From positions 310,001 to 374,000 of the forward strand of contig NZ_JAHUWK010000002.1 of NCBI RefSeq assembly GCF_019219065.1: DNA of 64,000 bases. The letters are read 5' to 3'. A program made the translations under genes and the position numbers. The notes beneath the pieces are model-generated. The model saw only the letters and a list, made by a program, of their open reading frames with translations, had not been told where the DNA came from and made no database searches. Origin of the DNA: Duganella sp. sic0402. GTDB taxonomy: Bacteria > Pseudomonadota > Gammaproteobacteria > Burkholderiales > Burkholderiaceae_D. Shown in pieces: positions 53,030-64,000 of this stretch (its first letter is position 1; the number at the start of each line of letters is the position of its first letter).

Positions 53030-53963
53030 CGAACGTCGTCACGGCGTCGATCAGTTGCGGCGCCACGGGCAGGATGGGGCTGACGTAGGACTGCTGCTGC
53101 AAGGCCTGGTCGTCGCCGACGATTTTGAGGACGTGGTTCATGCCGTCGATGATGACCAGCTTGGCCTTCGGCGCGGCGGCGGACAGCAGTTTGGCGTCTT
53201 CTTCCGGCACCTGGATGTCTTTCGTACCTTGCAGGATCAGCACCGGCATCTTCAGCGCGGCGATGGCTACGCGCGGATCATGCTGCAAGGTGGAGATCAG
53301 GTAGGGCTGCACGTCCGGGCGATACAGCGACATCAATGGCTGCGGGACTTTGTCGGTGGTCTTGCCTTGCTTGAGATCGCCCAGAATGCGGTCGCTCTCC
53401 GCCATCAACGGCGGCGGCAGCTTGTCCTTCAATTGCTCGCGCAGCAGTTCGTCGAGTGGACGGCCGGTGCCGGCGATCAGCACGCAGGCATCCGCCCCGC
53501 CCTGCGCGCAAGCTTCGGAGGCGATCAGCGCGCCTTCGCTATGGCCCGCCATGATCACGCGCGAGAAGCGCGCATCGCCGCGCAGTTTCTTCAGCCATGC
53601 GGCAGCGTCGCCGATGTAGTCGTCGAGGCGCAGGTTCTCCTCTTTCCAGACCGGCAGCGCACTGGCGGCGATGGCGCGCTTGTCGTAGCGGATCGAGGCA
53701 ATGCCCTGCCTGGCCAGGCCTTCCGCCAGCATTTTCAGCGAGTCATTCGGGCCGGGCAGCATTTTGCTGTTGCCATCGCGGTCGGTCGGGCCGGAGCCGG
53801 AATGCAGCAGCACCACCGGCACTTTGCCGGTGACGCCATCGGGCGTCAGCTCGGTGCCATAGACGGTGCCGCCGCCAACGTCCAGCGACACCGGCCGCTG
53901 TGCCGCAGCGGCGGCCGCAGACAAGGACACCATCAACAACGACAGCATGAATTTGAAGCGCAT
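53013..53963 (-). CDS. Secreted alpha/beta hydrolase
   Basis: A 316-residue alpha/beta-hydrolase. A signal peptide (MRFKFMLSLLMVSLSAAAAAA) precedes the mature part. The oxyanion-region motif HSGSGPTDRDGN is at 54-65, the nucleophile elbow GHSEG at 140-144 (S142), with the Asp in LQGTKDIQVP and the His in GMNHVLK completing the triad. It is the last gene of an sdpR-sdpI-like operon, 12 bases after the membrane protein. Natural substrate unknown; an esterase or peptidase is likely. Confidence 0.82.
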   Translation of the reverse strand: MRFKFMLSLLMVSLSAAAAAAQRPVSLDVGGGTVYGTELTPDGVTGKVPVVLLHSGSGPTDRDGNSKMLPGPNDSLKMLAEGLARQGIASIRYDKRAIAASALPVWKEENLRLDDYIGDAAAWLKKLRGDARFSRVIMAGHSEGALIASEACAQGGADACVLIAGTGRPLDELLREQLKDKLPPPLMAESDRILGDLKQGKTTDKVPQPLMSLYRPDVQPYLISTLQHDPRVAIAALKMPVLILQGTKDIQVPEEDAKLLSAAAPKAKLVIIDGMNHVLKIVGDDQALQQQSYVSPILPVAPQLIDAVTTFVKAPK

Positions 53964-53975
53964 ACTTTTCTCCAG

Positions 53976-54611
53976 TCAGTGAGGAAGACGTTTGTACAGC
54001 AACAGCGAATAGCCCACCGCGAGCGGCGCCCAAGCCAGTATCAGCGCCAGCACCAACCAGGGCGAAGCGCCCAGCCACAGCGCGAACAAGGTAAGCAAGC
54101 CACTGCCCACCATCAGCCTGGCCGCCATGCGGTGCGTGCCGTACCAGACCGCTTCGCTGCCCAGGGTCCACGGCGTGCGGATGCCGAGGAAGAAATTACG
54201 CCGCACCTTGCCCATCGGGTTGCCGATCAGGATCAGCAGTACCGCCATGCCGGCCGGCACGGCGCGCCCGATCGCCACGCCGCCATGCACCGCCTCGGTC
54301 AGCACCAGCGCATAGATATAGCCCATCATCGCTACCACCACGGTGCCGATGTAGGAATACGTGGCGGCGAACGAATCCACTGCGTAACGGCGCGGCGACA
54401 GCCATGGCGTCACCCAGCAAGCGGCCATTGCCAGCAGCATCATGCCTGGGCCTATCGCCCAATAGCTGGCGCGTGGACCGTAGCCATTGGCTACGCCAGC
54501 GGCGTTCCAGTGCACCGGCACCACCTCCGGCAGCAGCGGCCAATAGTAGGCGGTGGCGGCGCAGGCAATGGCGACCATCAGCAGGCAAACAATGAGATGC
54601 GGCTTCTTCAT
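53976..54611 (-). CDS. SdpI-family membrane protein
   Basis: A 211-residue protein with about six membrane segments, a DUF1648-type start (YYWPLLPEVVPVHWNAAGVANGYG) and an SdpI-type second half (GNPMGKVRRNFFLGIRTPWTL, KVRRNFFLGIRTPWTLGSEA region). In Bacillus SdpI is an immunity and signal protein for the SdpC toxin, but proteobacterial relatives without SdpC are common and have unknown roles. Its ATG overlaps the stop of the regulator gene by four bases. Confidence 0.82.
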   Translation of the reverse strand: MKKPHLIVCLLMVAIACAATAYYWPLLPEVVPVHWNAAGVANGYGPRASYWAIGPGMMLLAMAACWVTPWLSPRRYAVDSFAATYSYIGTVVVAMMGYIYALVLTEAVHGGVAIGRAVPAGMAVLLILIGNPMGKVRRNFFLGIRTPWTLGSEAVWYGTHRMAARLMVGSGLLTLFALWLGASPWLVLALILAWAPLAVGYSLLLYKRLPH

Positions 54612-54895
54612 TTTTTTCTCCCTTGAGTCTCCGCGCCGGCCAGGTCCATCATCCAGGCCAGCACGTCTTGCAGCACAGTGGTGTTCAGGCCATACCAGAT
54701 GGTCTGCCCTTCACGCCGGCGCGTGATCAGGTCCGCTTCCGCCAGCACTGCGAAGTGGTGCGACATGGTCGGCTTGCTCATGTCGAAATGCTGCGCCAGT
54801 TCGCCGGCCGTCATCTCGCCAGCGCGCAGCAGACGCAGAATCTCGCGTCGCGCTGGATCGGCTATCGCTTTGAAGGCGCTGTTGGTGGCGTTCAT
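54608..54895 (-). CDS. ArsR-family regulator, SdpR-like
   Basis: A 95-residue winged-helix repressor (AIADPARREILRLLRAGEMT, then AGELAQHFDMSKPTMSHHFA). It has no obvious metal-binding cysteines, as in SdpR autorepressors. It is the first gene of the operon with the SdpI-like and hydrolase genes. The start codon lies inside one of two tandem inverted-repeat operators, which suggests tight autoregulation. Confidence 0.88.
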   Translation of the reverse strand: MNATNSAFKAIADPARREILRLLRAGEMTAGELAQHFDMSKPTMSHHFAVLAEADLITRRREGQTIWYGLNTTVLQDVLAWMMDLAGAETQGRKK

Positions 54896-54926
54896 TAGGC
54901 AATCATCTAATTAGACAGTTATCTAA
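54895..54926. promoter_or_regulatory. Two tandem 16-base operators for the SdpR-like repressor
   Basis: Two adjoining imperfect palindromes, TTAGGCAATCATCTAA (54895-54910) and TTAGACAGTTATCTAA (54911-54926), share the pattern TTAG-N8-CTAA and most of the inner bases. The first overlaps the ATG of the regulator gene; both lie where the promoter should be. Binding by the regulator is inferred. Confidence 0.75.
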
Positions 54927-54935
54927 ATATAGGAT

Positions 54936-54967
54936 GAAAAAAGACGGGCGTCAAGCGCCCGCCTTTT
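54936..54967 (-). terminator. Terminator of the marC gene
   Basis: On the minus strand a GC-rich hairpin (GGCGGGCGCTTGACGCCCGTC) is followed by TTTTTT. It lies just after the marC stop and before the sdpR-like operon promoter. Confidence 0.85.
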
Positions 54968-54971
54968 GAAA

Positions 54972-55574
54972 TTACAGCGACTTCACGAATTCGCGGATAC
55001 CGCCCAGCAGCATCTCGATCGACATCGCCGTCAGGATCAGGCCCATCAGGCGCTCAAACGCCGTCATGACCTGCGGGCCGAGCACTTTCTGCAGCCGCTC
55101 GGCGCTGAGGAACACCGCCAGCCACACCGCCGCCACCGCCGCCAGCGCGGCAACGTGCACCAGCACCTCGCCGGTGCTCTCGCGCGAGAACAGCAGCACC
55201 GTGGCCAGTGCCGAAGGGCCAGCCAGCGCCGGTATCGCCAGCGGTACGATGAAAGGCTCGGCGCCGTCGGTACGGCCCAGCACGCCGTCCGGATGCGGGA
55301 AAATCATGCGGATCGAAATCAGCAGCAGGATGACCGCGCCACCGATGCGCAGCGCCACTTCCGACAGGTGCAGCGCACTGAGGAAGTGACGGCCGAAGAA
55401 CATGAAGATCAGCAGCAGCACAAAGGCGATGCCGCACTCGCGGATGACGATGCGCGGACGGCGCGCCGCCGGCACCGGATTGAGCACGCTGGCAAACAGC
55501 GGCACGTTGCCGAACGGGTCGGTCACCAGTACCAACAGGATGAAAGTCTGGAAAAAGTCTTGGGTCATGGGCAT
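54972..55574 (-). CDS. MarC-family integral membrane protein
   Basis: A 200-residue MarC/YhgN-type protein with six membrane segments. The LLVLVTDPFGNVPLFASVL start, EPFIVPLAIPALAGPSALAT and LTAMSIEMLLGGI segments are characteristic. Despite the name, relatives are not clearly linked to multiple antibiotic resistance; transport of a small solute is likely. The start could be MPMTQ or the second ATG (MTQ). Its own terminator follows. Confidence 0.88.
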   Translation of the reverse strand: MPMTQDFFQTFILLVLVTDPFGNVPLFASVLNPVPAARRPRIVIRECGIAFVLLLIFMFFGRHFLSALHLSEVALRIGGAVILLLISIRMIFPHPDGVLGRTDGAEPFIVPLAIPALAGPSALATVLLFSRESTGEVLVHVAALAAVAAVWLAVFLSAERLQKVLGPQVMTAFERLMGLILTAMSIEMLLGGIREFVKSL

Positions 55575-55589
55575 CTGAGTGGGTTAACG

Positions 55590-55612
55590 AAAAAGGGAGC
55601 CGAAGCTCCCTT
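55590..55612 (-). terminator. Terminator after the phosphoribosyltransferase gene
   Basis: Perfect stem AAGGGAGC-TTCG-GCTCCCTT with a stable UUCG-type loop, followed by TTTCG on the minus strand, 12 bases after the stop. It ends the purA-phosphoribosyltransferase unit. Confidence 0.9.
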
Positions 55613-55623
55613 GCTCGAACGGC

Positions 55624-56172
55624 TTACGCAGCCGTTTCGCCTTTCTTGATCCATGCTGCCAGCTGATGCGGGCGCAGCGCGTCGTAGTCTTCAAACGGCT
55701 GGTGTATCCATGGATTGTGCGGCAGTTCTTCCATCTGGTAGTCCGGCTTGAACGCCGAGCTGCCCTTGGTCCAGATCACTGCGGTTTTGACTTCGGTCAC
55801 ACCGGCGAAGTTCTGCTTCAGGTGGTCCACTACCTTCATCAGCGTCACGCCGGAATCAGCCAGGTCGTCCAGCAGCAGGATCTTGCCGCTCAGCGGGCCC
55901 TTGGTCATGGTCATGTACTTGGCGATGTCCAGATCGCCCTGCACGGTGCCCTTCTCGGCGCGGTAGGAGCTGGTCGACAGGATCGCCAGCGGCACGTCGA
56001 AGATGCGCGAGAACACGTCGCCAGGACGCACGCCGCCGCGCGCCAGGCACAGCACCATGTCAAACTGCCAGCCGGATTCGTGCACCTTGAGCGCCAGGCG
56101 CTCGATCAGGCGGTGGTACTCATCCCAGGATACCCAGAGGTGTTTTTCGTTCGATTGTGGGGTGGTGGTCAT
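55624..56172 (-). CDS. Phosphoribosyltransferase (Gpt-like purine salvage type)
   Basis: A 182-residue type I phosphoribosyltransferase. The PRPP-binding motif is ILLLDDLADSGVTL at about residues 98-111, with the usual acidic pair. It begins with an extra segment (HLWVSWDEYHRLIERLAL) like that of xanthine/hypoxanthine phosphoribosyltransferases. It is downstream of purA by 12 bases, consistent with a purine nucleotide role. The base used cannot be told from sequence. Confidence 0.85.
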   Translation of the reverse strand: MTTTPQSNEKHLWVSWDEYHRLIERLALKVHESGWQFDMVLCLARGGVRPGDVFSRIFDVPLAILSTSSYRAEKGTVQGDLDIAKYMTMTKGPLSGKILLLDDLADSGVTLMKVVDHLKQNFAGVTEVKTAVIWTKGSSAFKPDYQMEELPHNPWIHQPFEDYDALRPHQLAAWIKKGETAA

Positions 56173-56184
56173 AAAATTCCTTGA

Positions 56185-58660
<2,476 letters not shown>

Positions 58661-58761
58661 GGGTCTATTTAATTAAGAAATGAACAATGCGGCACGCAGG
58701 CCACGGCCCACCAAGCGGAGGGCCGAACCTGATATTTTACGCGAAAATGCGTCTAACGAGG

Positions 58762-58798
58762 GGAAAAAGATGCGATACGGGGAGCCAGAGGCTCCCCG
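58762..58798 (-). terminator. Probable terminator after hflC
   Basis: Stem CGGGGAGCC with GGCTCCCCG (58778-58798) followed on the minus strand by TATCGCATCTTTTTCCCC. The T-tract starts a few bases late, so read-through into hisZ is possible. Confidence 0.65.
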
Positions 58799-58804
58799 CA
58801 GGTG

Positions 58805-59713
58805 TTACTTCTTGGCTGGCGCAGCTGCGCCGCCGGTGCCGGAGTTTTTGAAGTACTTGAAGAAGTCCGAGCTGGAATCCATCACCATCACGTCGCCGTG
58901 ATTCTTGAAGGTGGCGCGATAGGCCTCCAGGCTGCGGTAAAACTTGTAGAACTCAGGATTGCGGCCAAATGCCTCGGCGTAGATGGCTGATGCCTTGGCA
59001 TCGCCCTCGCCACGAATCTGCTCGGCATCGCGGTAGGCTTCCGCCAGGATCACCGAACGCTGGCGATCGGCATCGGCGCGGATCTTTTCAGATTCCGCCG
59101 AACCGGTCGAACGCAGTTCGTTGGCCACGCGGGTACGCTCAGCCTTCATACGCTCGTACACCGAGGTATTGATCTGCTCAACGTACTCAACCCGCTTCAG
59201 GCGCACGTCGATGATCTCGACGCCAATCTGCGCGGCCTCGTTGACCACCTTGGTGCGGATGCCTTCCATCACCTTGCCACGCTGGCCGGAAATCACTTCC
59301 GCAACGGTGCGCTTGGTGATTTCCTCGTTCAGCGCCGCCTTGATGATCTGCGACATACGGTCACGCGCACGGCTCTCGTCGCCACCAAAGGTGACGTAAT
59401 AGAGCTTAGGCTGATTCTCGTTGCGGCCGATGCGCCACTTGACGAAGCTGTCCACCAGAATATTCATCTTCTCGGCGGTGATGAAGCGCTCGGCGTCCGG
59501 CGATTCAATCGTCATGATGCGGTTATCCAGGAAGATCACATTCTGGAATGGCGGCGGCAATTTGAAGTGCAGGCCCGGCTCGCGGATCACTTCCTTGATC
59601 TGGCCCAGCGCGAACACGATCGCATATTTGCGCTGGTCGACCACGAACACGGTCGACGACAGCAACATCAGTGCGATAAACGCCAGGACAACGGTACTAG
59701 CTATGCGATTCAT
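58805..59713 (-). CDS. hflC: Membrane protease modulator HflC
   Basis: A 302-residue SPFH/prohibitin-domain protein anchored by one N-terminal membrane segment (about 7-25). With HflK it forms a large cage around FtsH that modulates its proteolysis. Typical blocks are DQRKYAIVFALGQIKEV and AERTRVANELRSTGSAESEK. Its ATG overlaps the hflK stop by one base (TAATG). Confidence 0.95.
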   Translation of the reverse strand: MNRIASTVVLAFIALMLLSSTVFVVDQRKYAIVFALGQIKEVIREPGLHFKLPPPFQNVIFLDNRIMTIESPDAERFITAEKMNILVDSFVKWRIGRNENQPKLYYVTFGGDESRARDRMSQIIKAALNEEITKRTVAEVISGQRGKVMEGIRTKVVNEAAQIGVEIIDVRLKRVEYVEQINTSVYERMKAERTRVANELRSTGSAESEKIRADADRQRSVILAEAYRDAEQIRGEGDAKASAIYAEAFGRNPEFYKFYRSLEAYRATFKNHGDVMVMDSSSDFFKYFKNSGTGGAAAPAKK

Positions 59714-61041
59714 TAACGGCTCTCCCGGTCACGAGACGTATCACGCGAGCGCGGATCGCGCTGGCGGCTGACTTCCACCGACGGCATCAACTCCGACGGC
59801 AGCGTGGTGCTGGCGGCAGGCGCCCCGCCAGCTTGCGCGGCGCGGGCCGCCGCTGCTTGCGCATCGGTAGCCGCCGCCTGGGCGATCAACTTATCCAATG
59901 GCAGGTACAGCAGATTGCTGCCCGACTTGGCATCCACCATCACTTTGGAAGTACTGGAGAAGATCTGCTGCATGGTCTCCAGGTACAGGCGGTCGCGGGT
60001 CACGCCCGGCGCCTTCTGATACTCGACCAGCACCTGCTTGAAGCGCGAGGCGTTACCGGTGGCGTTCTCCACCACCATCGAGCGATAGCCCTCGGCCTCC
60101 TGCATCAGGCGCGACGCTGCGCCGCGCGCGGTCGGCACAACCTGGTTGGCATAGGCCTGGCCTTCGTTTTTCTGACGCTCGCGGTCCTGCCCTGCTTTCA
60201 CGGCATCGTCAAACGCCACCTGCACCTGCTCCGGCGGCTGCACCGCCTGCAGCGTCACACTCGACACCAGCACGCCGGAAGCGTAGCGGTCGAGGATCTG
60301 CTGCATCAGCTGCTGGGTTTCAAAGGCGACCTTGTCGCGGCCCTCGTACAGCACGAAGTCCATCTTGTTCTTGCCGACGATTTCGCGGATCGAGGTCTCT
60401 GCGACCTGACGCACGGTGTCTTCCTCGTCGCGGTTATTCATCAACCAGGCGACTGGATCTTTCAGCTTGAACTGCACGGCGAACTGGATGTCGATGATGT
60501 TCTCGTCATCGGTCAGCATCAGCGATTCGCGCGCCTGCTTGTTCTTGATATTGCCGCGGTAGCCGATTTCCACCATCCGCATCTGCGATACCTTGACCGT
60601 CTCGTTGCTCTGGAACGGATATGGCCAGCGCCAGTTGAAACCGGAGCCGGTGGTATGGCTGACTTTGCCGAAGGTGTAGACGATGCCGGTCTGGCCCTCT
60701 TGCACGATGAACGAGCCGCTGGCCAGCCAGATCAGCGCGACCACCGCGCCGACCGCGCCAGCCGTAGCGCGAATGCCGCCGGAGAAGTCGGGGCGATTGC
60801 CGCCGCCGTCACCGCCGCCGCCATTGTCGCCGCCGTTGTTATTGTTGTTCGGGCCCTTTTTCTGGCCGAACAGATTATTGAGGCGATTATTAAAGTCGCG
60901 CCACAATTGTTCCATGTCGGGCGGTCCGCCCTCGCCGGGCTTCTTGCTTTCATTGGCTTGCGGCTTATCGTCCTTACCCCAGCGAGGGTCGTTCAGCGAC
61001 AGCTTCAAGCCGAGTCGTTTCATAAGTGAGGAGACACGCAT
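59713..61041 (-). CDS. hflK: Membrane protease modulator HflK
   Basis: A 442-residue SPFH-domain partner of HflC. A Gly/Asn-rich stretch (about 60-85) precedes the single membrane segment (about 92-112). The SPFH core follows (VQEGQTGIVYTFGKVSHTTG and onward). The C-terminus is Ala-rich and ends in a basic RDPRSRDTSRDRESR tail. A second ATG seven codons in (MKRLGLKLSLND) is a possible start. Coupled to both hflX and hflC by one-base TAATG overlaps. Confidence 0.94.
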   Translation of the reverse strand: MRVSSLMKRLGLKLSLNDPRWGKDDKPQANESKKPGEGGPPDMEQLWRDFNNRLNNLFGQKKGPNNNNNGGDNGGGGDGGGNRPDFSGGIRATAGAVGAVVALIWLASGSFIVQEGQTGIVYTFGKVSHTTGSGFNWRWPYPFQSNETVKVSQMRMVEIGYRGNIKNKQARESLMLTDDENIIDIQFAVQFKLKDPVAWLMNNRDEEDTVRQVAETSIREIVGKNKMDFVLYEGRDKVAFETQQLMQQILDRYASGVLVSSVTLQAVQPPEQVQVAFDDAVKAGQDRERQKNEGQAYANQVVPTARGAASRLMQEAEGYRSMVVENATGNASRFKQVLVEYQKAPGVTRDRLYLETMQQIFSSTSKVMVDAKSGSNLLYLPLDKLIAQAAATDAQAAAARAAQAGGAPAASTTLPSELMPSVEVSRQRDPRSRDTSRDRESR

Positions 61042-62210
61042 TAGTGTGATCCAACGTCAAGGTGGGTGGAATTGCTCTCTACTGCTAATTCTTCTTCTGG
61101 GTCTGCATCGACCTGATATGGCTGCTGCAGACGCGCGCCTGGCGCATCCTTGGCCCATTCAGTGATGGCGCCGCGCAGCAGATCAAGTCCTTCACCAGTG
61201 CGGGCACTGAGGAAGACTCGGGAAATCTTATCATACTCATCCCGTTCAACCGATGGCTGGAGGTCGGCGGCATCGATCTTGTTCCACACCAGAATCTGCG
61301 GAATATGATCGGCGCCGATTTCCTTCAGCACCAGGTTGACCTGTTCGATCTGCTCCATGCGCACCGGCGACGCGGCGTCGACCACGTGCAGCAGCAGATC
61401 GGCGTGGATGGTTTCCTCCAGCGTGGCGCGGAACGCCGCCACCAGCTGGTGCGGCAGCTCGCGCACGAAGCCGACCGTATCGGACAGCACCACGTTGCCG
61501 ACTTCCTCACCCATGTAGACACGGCGCGAAGTCGTGTCCAGCGTGGCAAACAACTGGTCGGCAGCATACACGCCAGCCTTGGTCACGCTATTGAACAAGG
61601 TTGACTTGCCGGCATTGGTATAGCCCACCAGCGAAATCGAGAAGGTCTGGGTACGATTGCGCGAACGGCGCTGGGTCTCGTGCTGCTTGCGCAGTTTGGC
61701 CAGGCGCGCGCGCAATGCCTTGACGCGCTCGCCGATCAGCCGGCGGTCAGTCTCCAGCTGCGTTTCACCAGGACCGCGCAAGCCGATACCGCCCTTCTGG
61801 CGCTCAAGGTGAGTCCAGCCGCGTATCAGGCGCGTGGCCAAGTGCTGCAACTGCGCCAGCTCAACTTGCAGCTTGCCCTCGTGACTTTTGGCGCGCTGCG
61901 CGAAGATGTCGAGGATCAGGCTGGTCCGGTCCAGCACCCGGATGTTCAGGCGCTTTTCCAGATTGCGTTGCTGCGCCGGCGATAGCGCATGATTGAAGAT
62001 GACGATTTCGAGGCGGTCCGCCAGCACGGCCTGACCGATTTCATCGGCCTTGCCGCTGCCAACGAAATAGGCTGCGTCCGGGGAAGAACGCTTTGCCGTG
62101 ATGATCGTCACTGGTTCCGCGCCCGCTGAACGAGCCAGCAGGTTCAGTTCCTCGACGCTGGCGGCAAAGTCGCCCTGTCCGAAATCGATACCGACTAGAG
62201 CTGCACGCAT
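61041..62210 (-). CDS. hflX: Ribosome-associated GTPase HflX
   Basis: A 389-residue GTPase that binds 50S subunits and splits stalled or idle ribosomes in characterised species. The HflX N-terminal domain contains GSGKADEIGQ and RGPGETQLETDRR; the G domain starts with the P-loop GYTNAGKST at 196-204. It follows hfq with a 41-base gap. Confidence 0.95.
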   Translation of the reverse strand: MRAALVGIDFGQGDFAASVEELNLLARSAGAEPVTIITAKRSSPDAAYFVGSGKADEIGQAVLADRLEIVIFNHALSPAQQRNLEKRLNIRVLDRTSLILDIFAQRAKSHEGKLQVELAQLQHLATRLIRGWTHLERQKGGIGLRGPGETQLETDRRLIGERVKALRARLAKLRKQHETQRRSRNRTQTFSISLVGYTNAGKSTLFNSVTKAGVYAADQLFATLDTTSRRVYMGEEVGNVVLSDTVGFVRELPHQLVAAFRATLEETIHADLLLHVVDAASPVRMEQIEQVNLVLKEIGADHIPQILVWNKIDAADLQPSVERDEYDKISRVFLSARTGEGLDLLRGAITEWAKDAPGARLQQPYQVDADPEEELAVESNSTHLDVGSH

Positions 62211-62251
62211 ACGACGGTCAGGCTAGGTGAAAAGAAGCGATGCTGCAATGC

Positions 62252-62488
62252 TTATTCCGCTTCGTTTTCAATATTGAGATTAACGGCGCGGGCCGGTACC
62301 ACGGTGGAGATGGCGTGTTTGTAAACCATCTGGGTCACGGTGTTGCGCAGCAAAACGACGTATTGATCGAACGACTCGATATGGCCTTGCAGCTTGATGC
62401 CGTTGACCAGGTAGATCGAAACAGGAACGTGTTCCTTGCGCAAGGCATTCAGGAATGGGTCTTGTAACAGTTGCCCTTTGTTGCTCAT
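62252..62488 (-). CDS. hfq: RNA chaperone Hfq
   Basis: A 78-residue Sm-like protein that pairs small regulatory RNAs with mRNAs. The Sm1 motif ([20 protein letters not shown]) and Sm2 motif ([12 protein letters not shown]) are intact. There is no long C-terminal tail as in E. coli. It starts the hfq-hflX-hflK-hflC unit. Confidence 0.97.
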   Translation of the reverse strand: MSNKGQLLQDPFLNALRKEHVPVSIYLVNGIKLQGHIESFDQYVVLLRNTVTQMVYKHAISTVVPARAVNLNIENEAE

Positions 62489-62682
62489 AACAGCTCCATT
62501 TTATGTTGTTGTGTTGGAAGTGGAGGCGAAACGCTTGATTTCAAGGTCGTGGCCCAGCGAAAAGTCATAAAAAAGTCAAACTATTTTCGCTGAAACACCG
62601 CTCGCCACGTCTAAAGTGGTGCTTCTAAGCCACTGTAACCTGTTTTTGTTTTTTTTGCAGGGTGTTCCTGCAAAAAAACGCA

Positions 62683-64000
62683 TTATTTTCCGGAAGTTTT
62701 TGCGAACGGGTTTTTGCCGGTACGCAGTTCGATGCGCAGCGGCGTGCCCACCAGATTGAAGGTCTCGCGGAAATGCTTTTCCAGATAGCGCTTGTACGGA
62801 TCGGCGATGGCGTCCAGGGCATTGCCGTGGATCACGATGACCGGTGGATTCATGCCGCCTTGGTGCGCATAGCGCAGCTTCGGACGGATCGAACCCTTGC
62901 GGCGCGGCTCCTGCTTTTCCACTGCTTCGATCAGCGCGCGGGTCAGCTTCGGCGTCGACAGGTCAGCAAACGCCGCCGCATACGCCTGGTCCAGCGATTT
63001 CATCAGTGGACCGATGCCCTGCGCCTTCAGCGCCGAGATAAAGTGCATCTTGGCGAAGCCGAGGAAGTCCAGCTTGCGGTCGATATCGATCTTGATTTCA
63101 TCGCGCTGCCACGATTCCAGGCCATCCCATTTATTCACGGCGATGACCAGCGCGCGGCCAGTCTCCAGCACGAAGCCGGCGATGTGCGCATCCTGCTCGG
63201 AAATGTCCTGCTGCGCGTCCAGCATCAGCACTACCACATTGGCTTCCGAGATCGATTGCAGCGTCTTCACCACCGAGAATTTCTCGATCGCTTCAAACAC
63301 CTTGCCGCGGCGGCGGATGCCGGCGGTATCGATCAGCGTGTACTGCTTGCCTTCGCGCTCGAACGGAATCTCGATCGAATCGCGGGTGGTGCCCGGCATA
63401 TCGAAAGCGATCACGCGTTCTTCGCCGACCAGGGTGTTGATCAGCGTCGACTTGCCGACGTTGGGACGGCCCACCAGCGCGATCTTGATACCGCGATTGG
63501 TCGGCTCCAGCTCTTCCGGATCTTCCGGACGCTTTTCAAATGCCGTGTCCAGCGCCAGGTCGACCAGGTCGTGCACGCCGTCGCCGTGTGCCGACGAAAT
63601 GACAGCCGGTTCGCCCATGCCCAGTTCATAGAAGTCCGCCACCACCGCGTTGTAGCGCATGCCCTCCGCCTTGTTGACGACCAGGATCACCGGACGGCCG
63701 CTCTTGCGCAGGAAGTCGGTGATGGTCTTGTCGTGCGGGGTCAAGCCCTGGCGGCCGTCGACGATGAAGATGACGACATCGGCTTCGGCCACGGCCTGCT
63801 TGGTCTGCTTGGCCATCTGGTGGAGGATGCCTTCCTTGGCCACCGGCTCAAAGCCGCCGGTGTCAATAACGAGGAAGGGACGTTCGCCGACACGGCCCTC
63901 GCCATAGTGACGATCTCGCGTCAACCCAGGCAAGTCCGCCACCAGCGCATCGCGCGAGCGGGTCAGACGATTGAACAAGGTCGATTTCCCTACATTGGGT
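62683..64000 (-). CDS. der: GTPase Der (EngA), 5' end outside the window
   Basis: The coding frame continues through the right edge; the last bases encode [11 protein letters not shown] of the first P-loop, so only the first handful of residues are missing. The second G domain has GRPNVGKST and the C-terminal KH-like domain ends in [10 protein letters not shown]. Der is a double-GTPase needed for 50S ribosome assembly. Upstream of hfq in the same direction, separated by about 195 bases. Confidence 0.96.
   Translation of the reverse strand, partial: PNVGKSTLFNRLTRSRDALVADLPGLTRDRHYGEGRVGERPFLVIDTGGFEPVAKEGILHQMAKQTKQAVAEADVVIFIVDGRQGLTPHDKTITDFLRKSGRPVILVVNKAEGMRYNAVVADFYELGMGEPAVISSAHGDGVHDLVDLALDTAFEKRPEDPEELEPTNRGIKIALVGRPNVGKSTLINTLVGEERVIAFDMPGTTRDSIEIPFEREGKQYTLIDTAGIRRRGKVFEAIEKFSVVKTLQSISEANVVVLMLDAQQDISEQDAHIAGFVLETGRALVIAVNKWDGLESWQRDEIKIDIDRKLDFLGFAKMHFISALKAQGIGPLMKSLDQAYAAAFADLSTPKLTRALIEAVEKQEPRRKGSIRPKLRYAHQGGMNPPVIVIHGNALDAIADPYKRYLEKHFRETFNLVGTPLRIELRTGKNPFAKTSGK

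Noticed and set aside
62640..62675. Hairpin with T-tract before and A-tract after, near the end of der
   Set aside because: The stem GCAGG...CCTGC is flanked by T-run and A-run so that they pair with each other; on neither strand does a T-run follow the stem, so it is not a normal intrinsic terminator.

Overview
The window looks like a chromosomal segment of a betaproteobacterium of the family Oxalobacteraceae (Massilia/Duganella/Janthinobacterium type). This rests on the high-GC coding style and on the gene orders iscR-iscS-iscU-iscA-hscB-hscA-fdx-iscX and der/hfq-hflX-hflK-hflC-hisZ-purA, which are typical of Burkholderiales. The taxonomic placement is inferred from protein resemblance and gene order only.

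Layout. 1-6667 (minus): the complete ISC iron-sulfur cluster operon under an IscR-type operator, followed by a methyltransferase and the start of a threonine aldolase gene. 6782-14304: housekeeping and accessory genes. These are a uracil-DNA-glycosylase-like protein with an altered catalytic motif, an S41 peptidase, a maleylacetoacetate isomerase / fumarylacetoacetase / VOC operon with a divergent LysR regulator, an AzoR-like flavoprotein, ChaC, and a radical SAM protein with a perfect LexA box in front of it. 14478-19777: a compact DUF2760-Hsp70-Hsp70 operon. 19761-22112: a DTW-domain tRNA modification enzyme and a chemotaxis receptor.

22215-37747: a type VI secretion locus in two divergent groups. 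Minus strand: a TPR lipoprotein, tssB, tssC, hcp, tssE, tssH/clpV and tssA. Plus strand: tssK and tssL. Further minus-strand genes follow: tssM, tagF, an OmpA protein and a membrane-anchored M15 peptidase. No tssF, tssG, tssJ, vgrG or PAAR gene is visible, so the machine must be completed from elsewhere or be impaired.

37850-49017: a single-pass membrane protein, a GST, a GPH sugar symporter with a GH43 glycosidase, a methyltransferase and a small unknown protein. Then come three identical tRNA-Asn genes. Between the first and the other two lies a 5.1-kb block holding a TonB-dependent receptor, a DUF3334 protein and a secreted protein with one haem motif. 49018-55574: an aromatic/aspartate aminotransferase, uvrB, a methyltransferase, an SdpR/SdpI/hydrolase operon with two tandem operators, and marC. 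55624-64000 (minus): a phosphoribosyltransferase, purA, hisZ, hflC, hflK, hflX, hfq and a der gene cut by the window edge.

The most interesting items are the incomplete T6SS with its M15 peptidase, the paired Hsp70 operon, the SOS-linked radical SAM gene, the diverged UDG and the tandem SdpR operators. No CRISPR array, insertion sequence or prophage was recognised.
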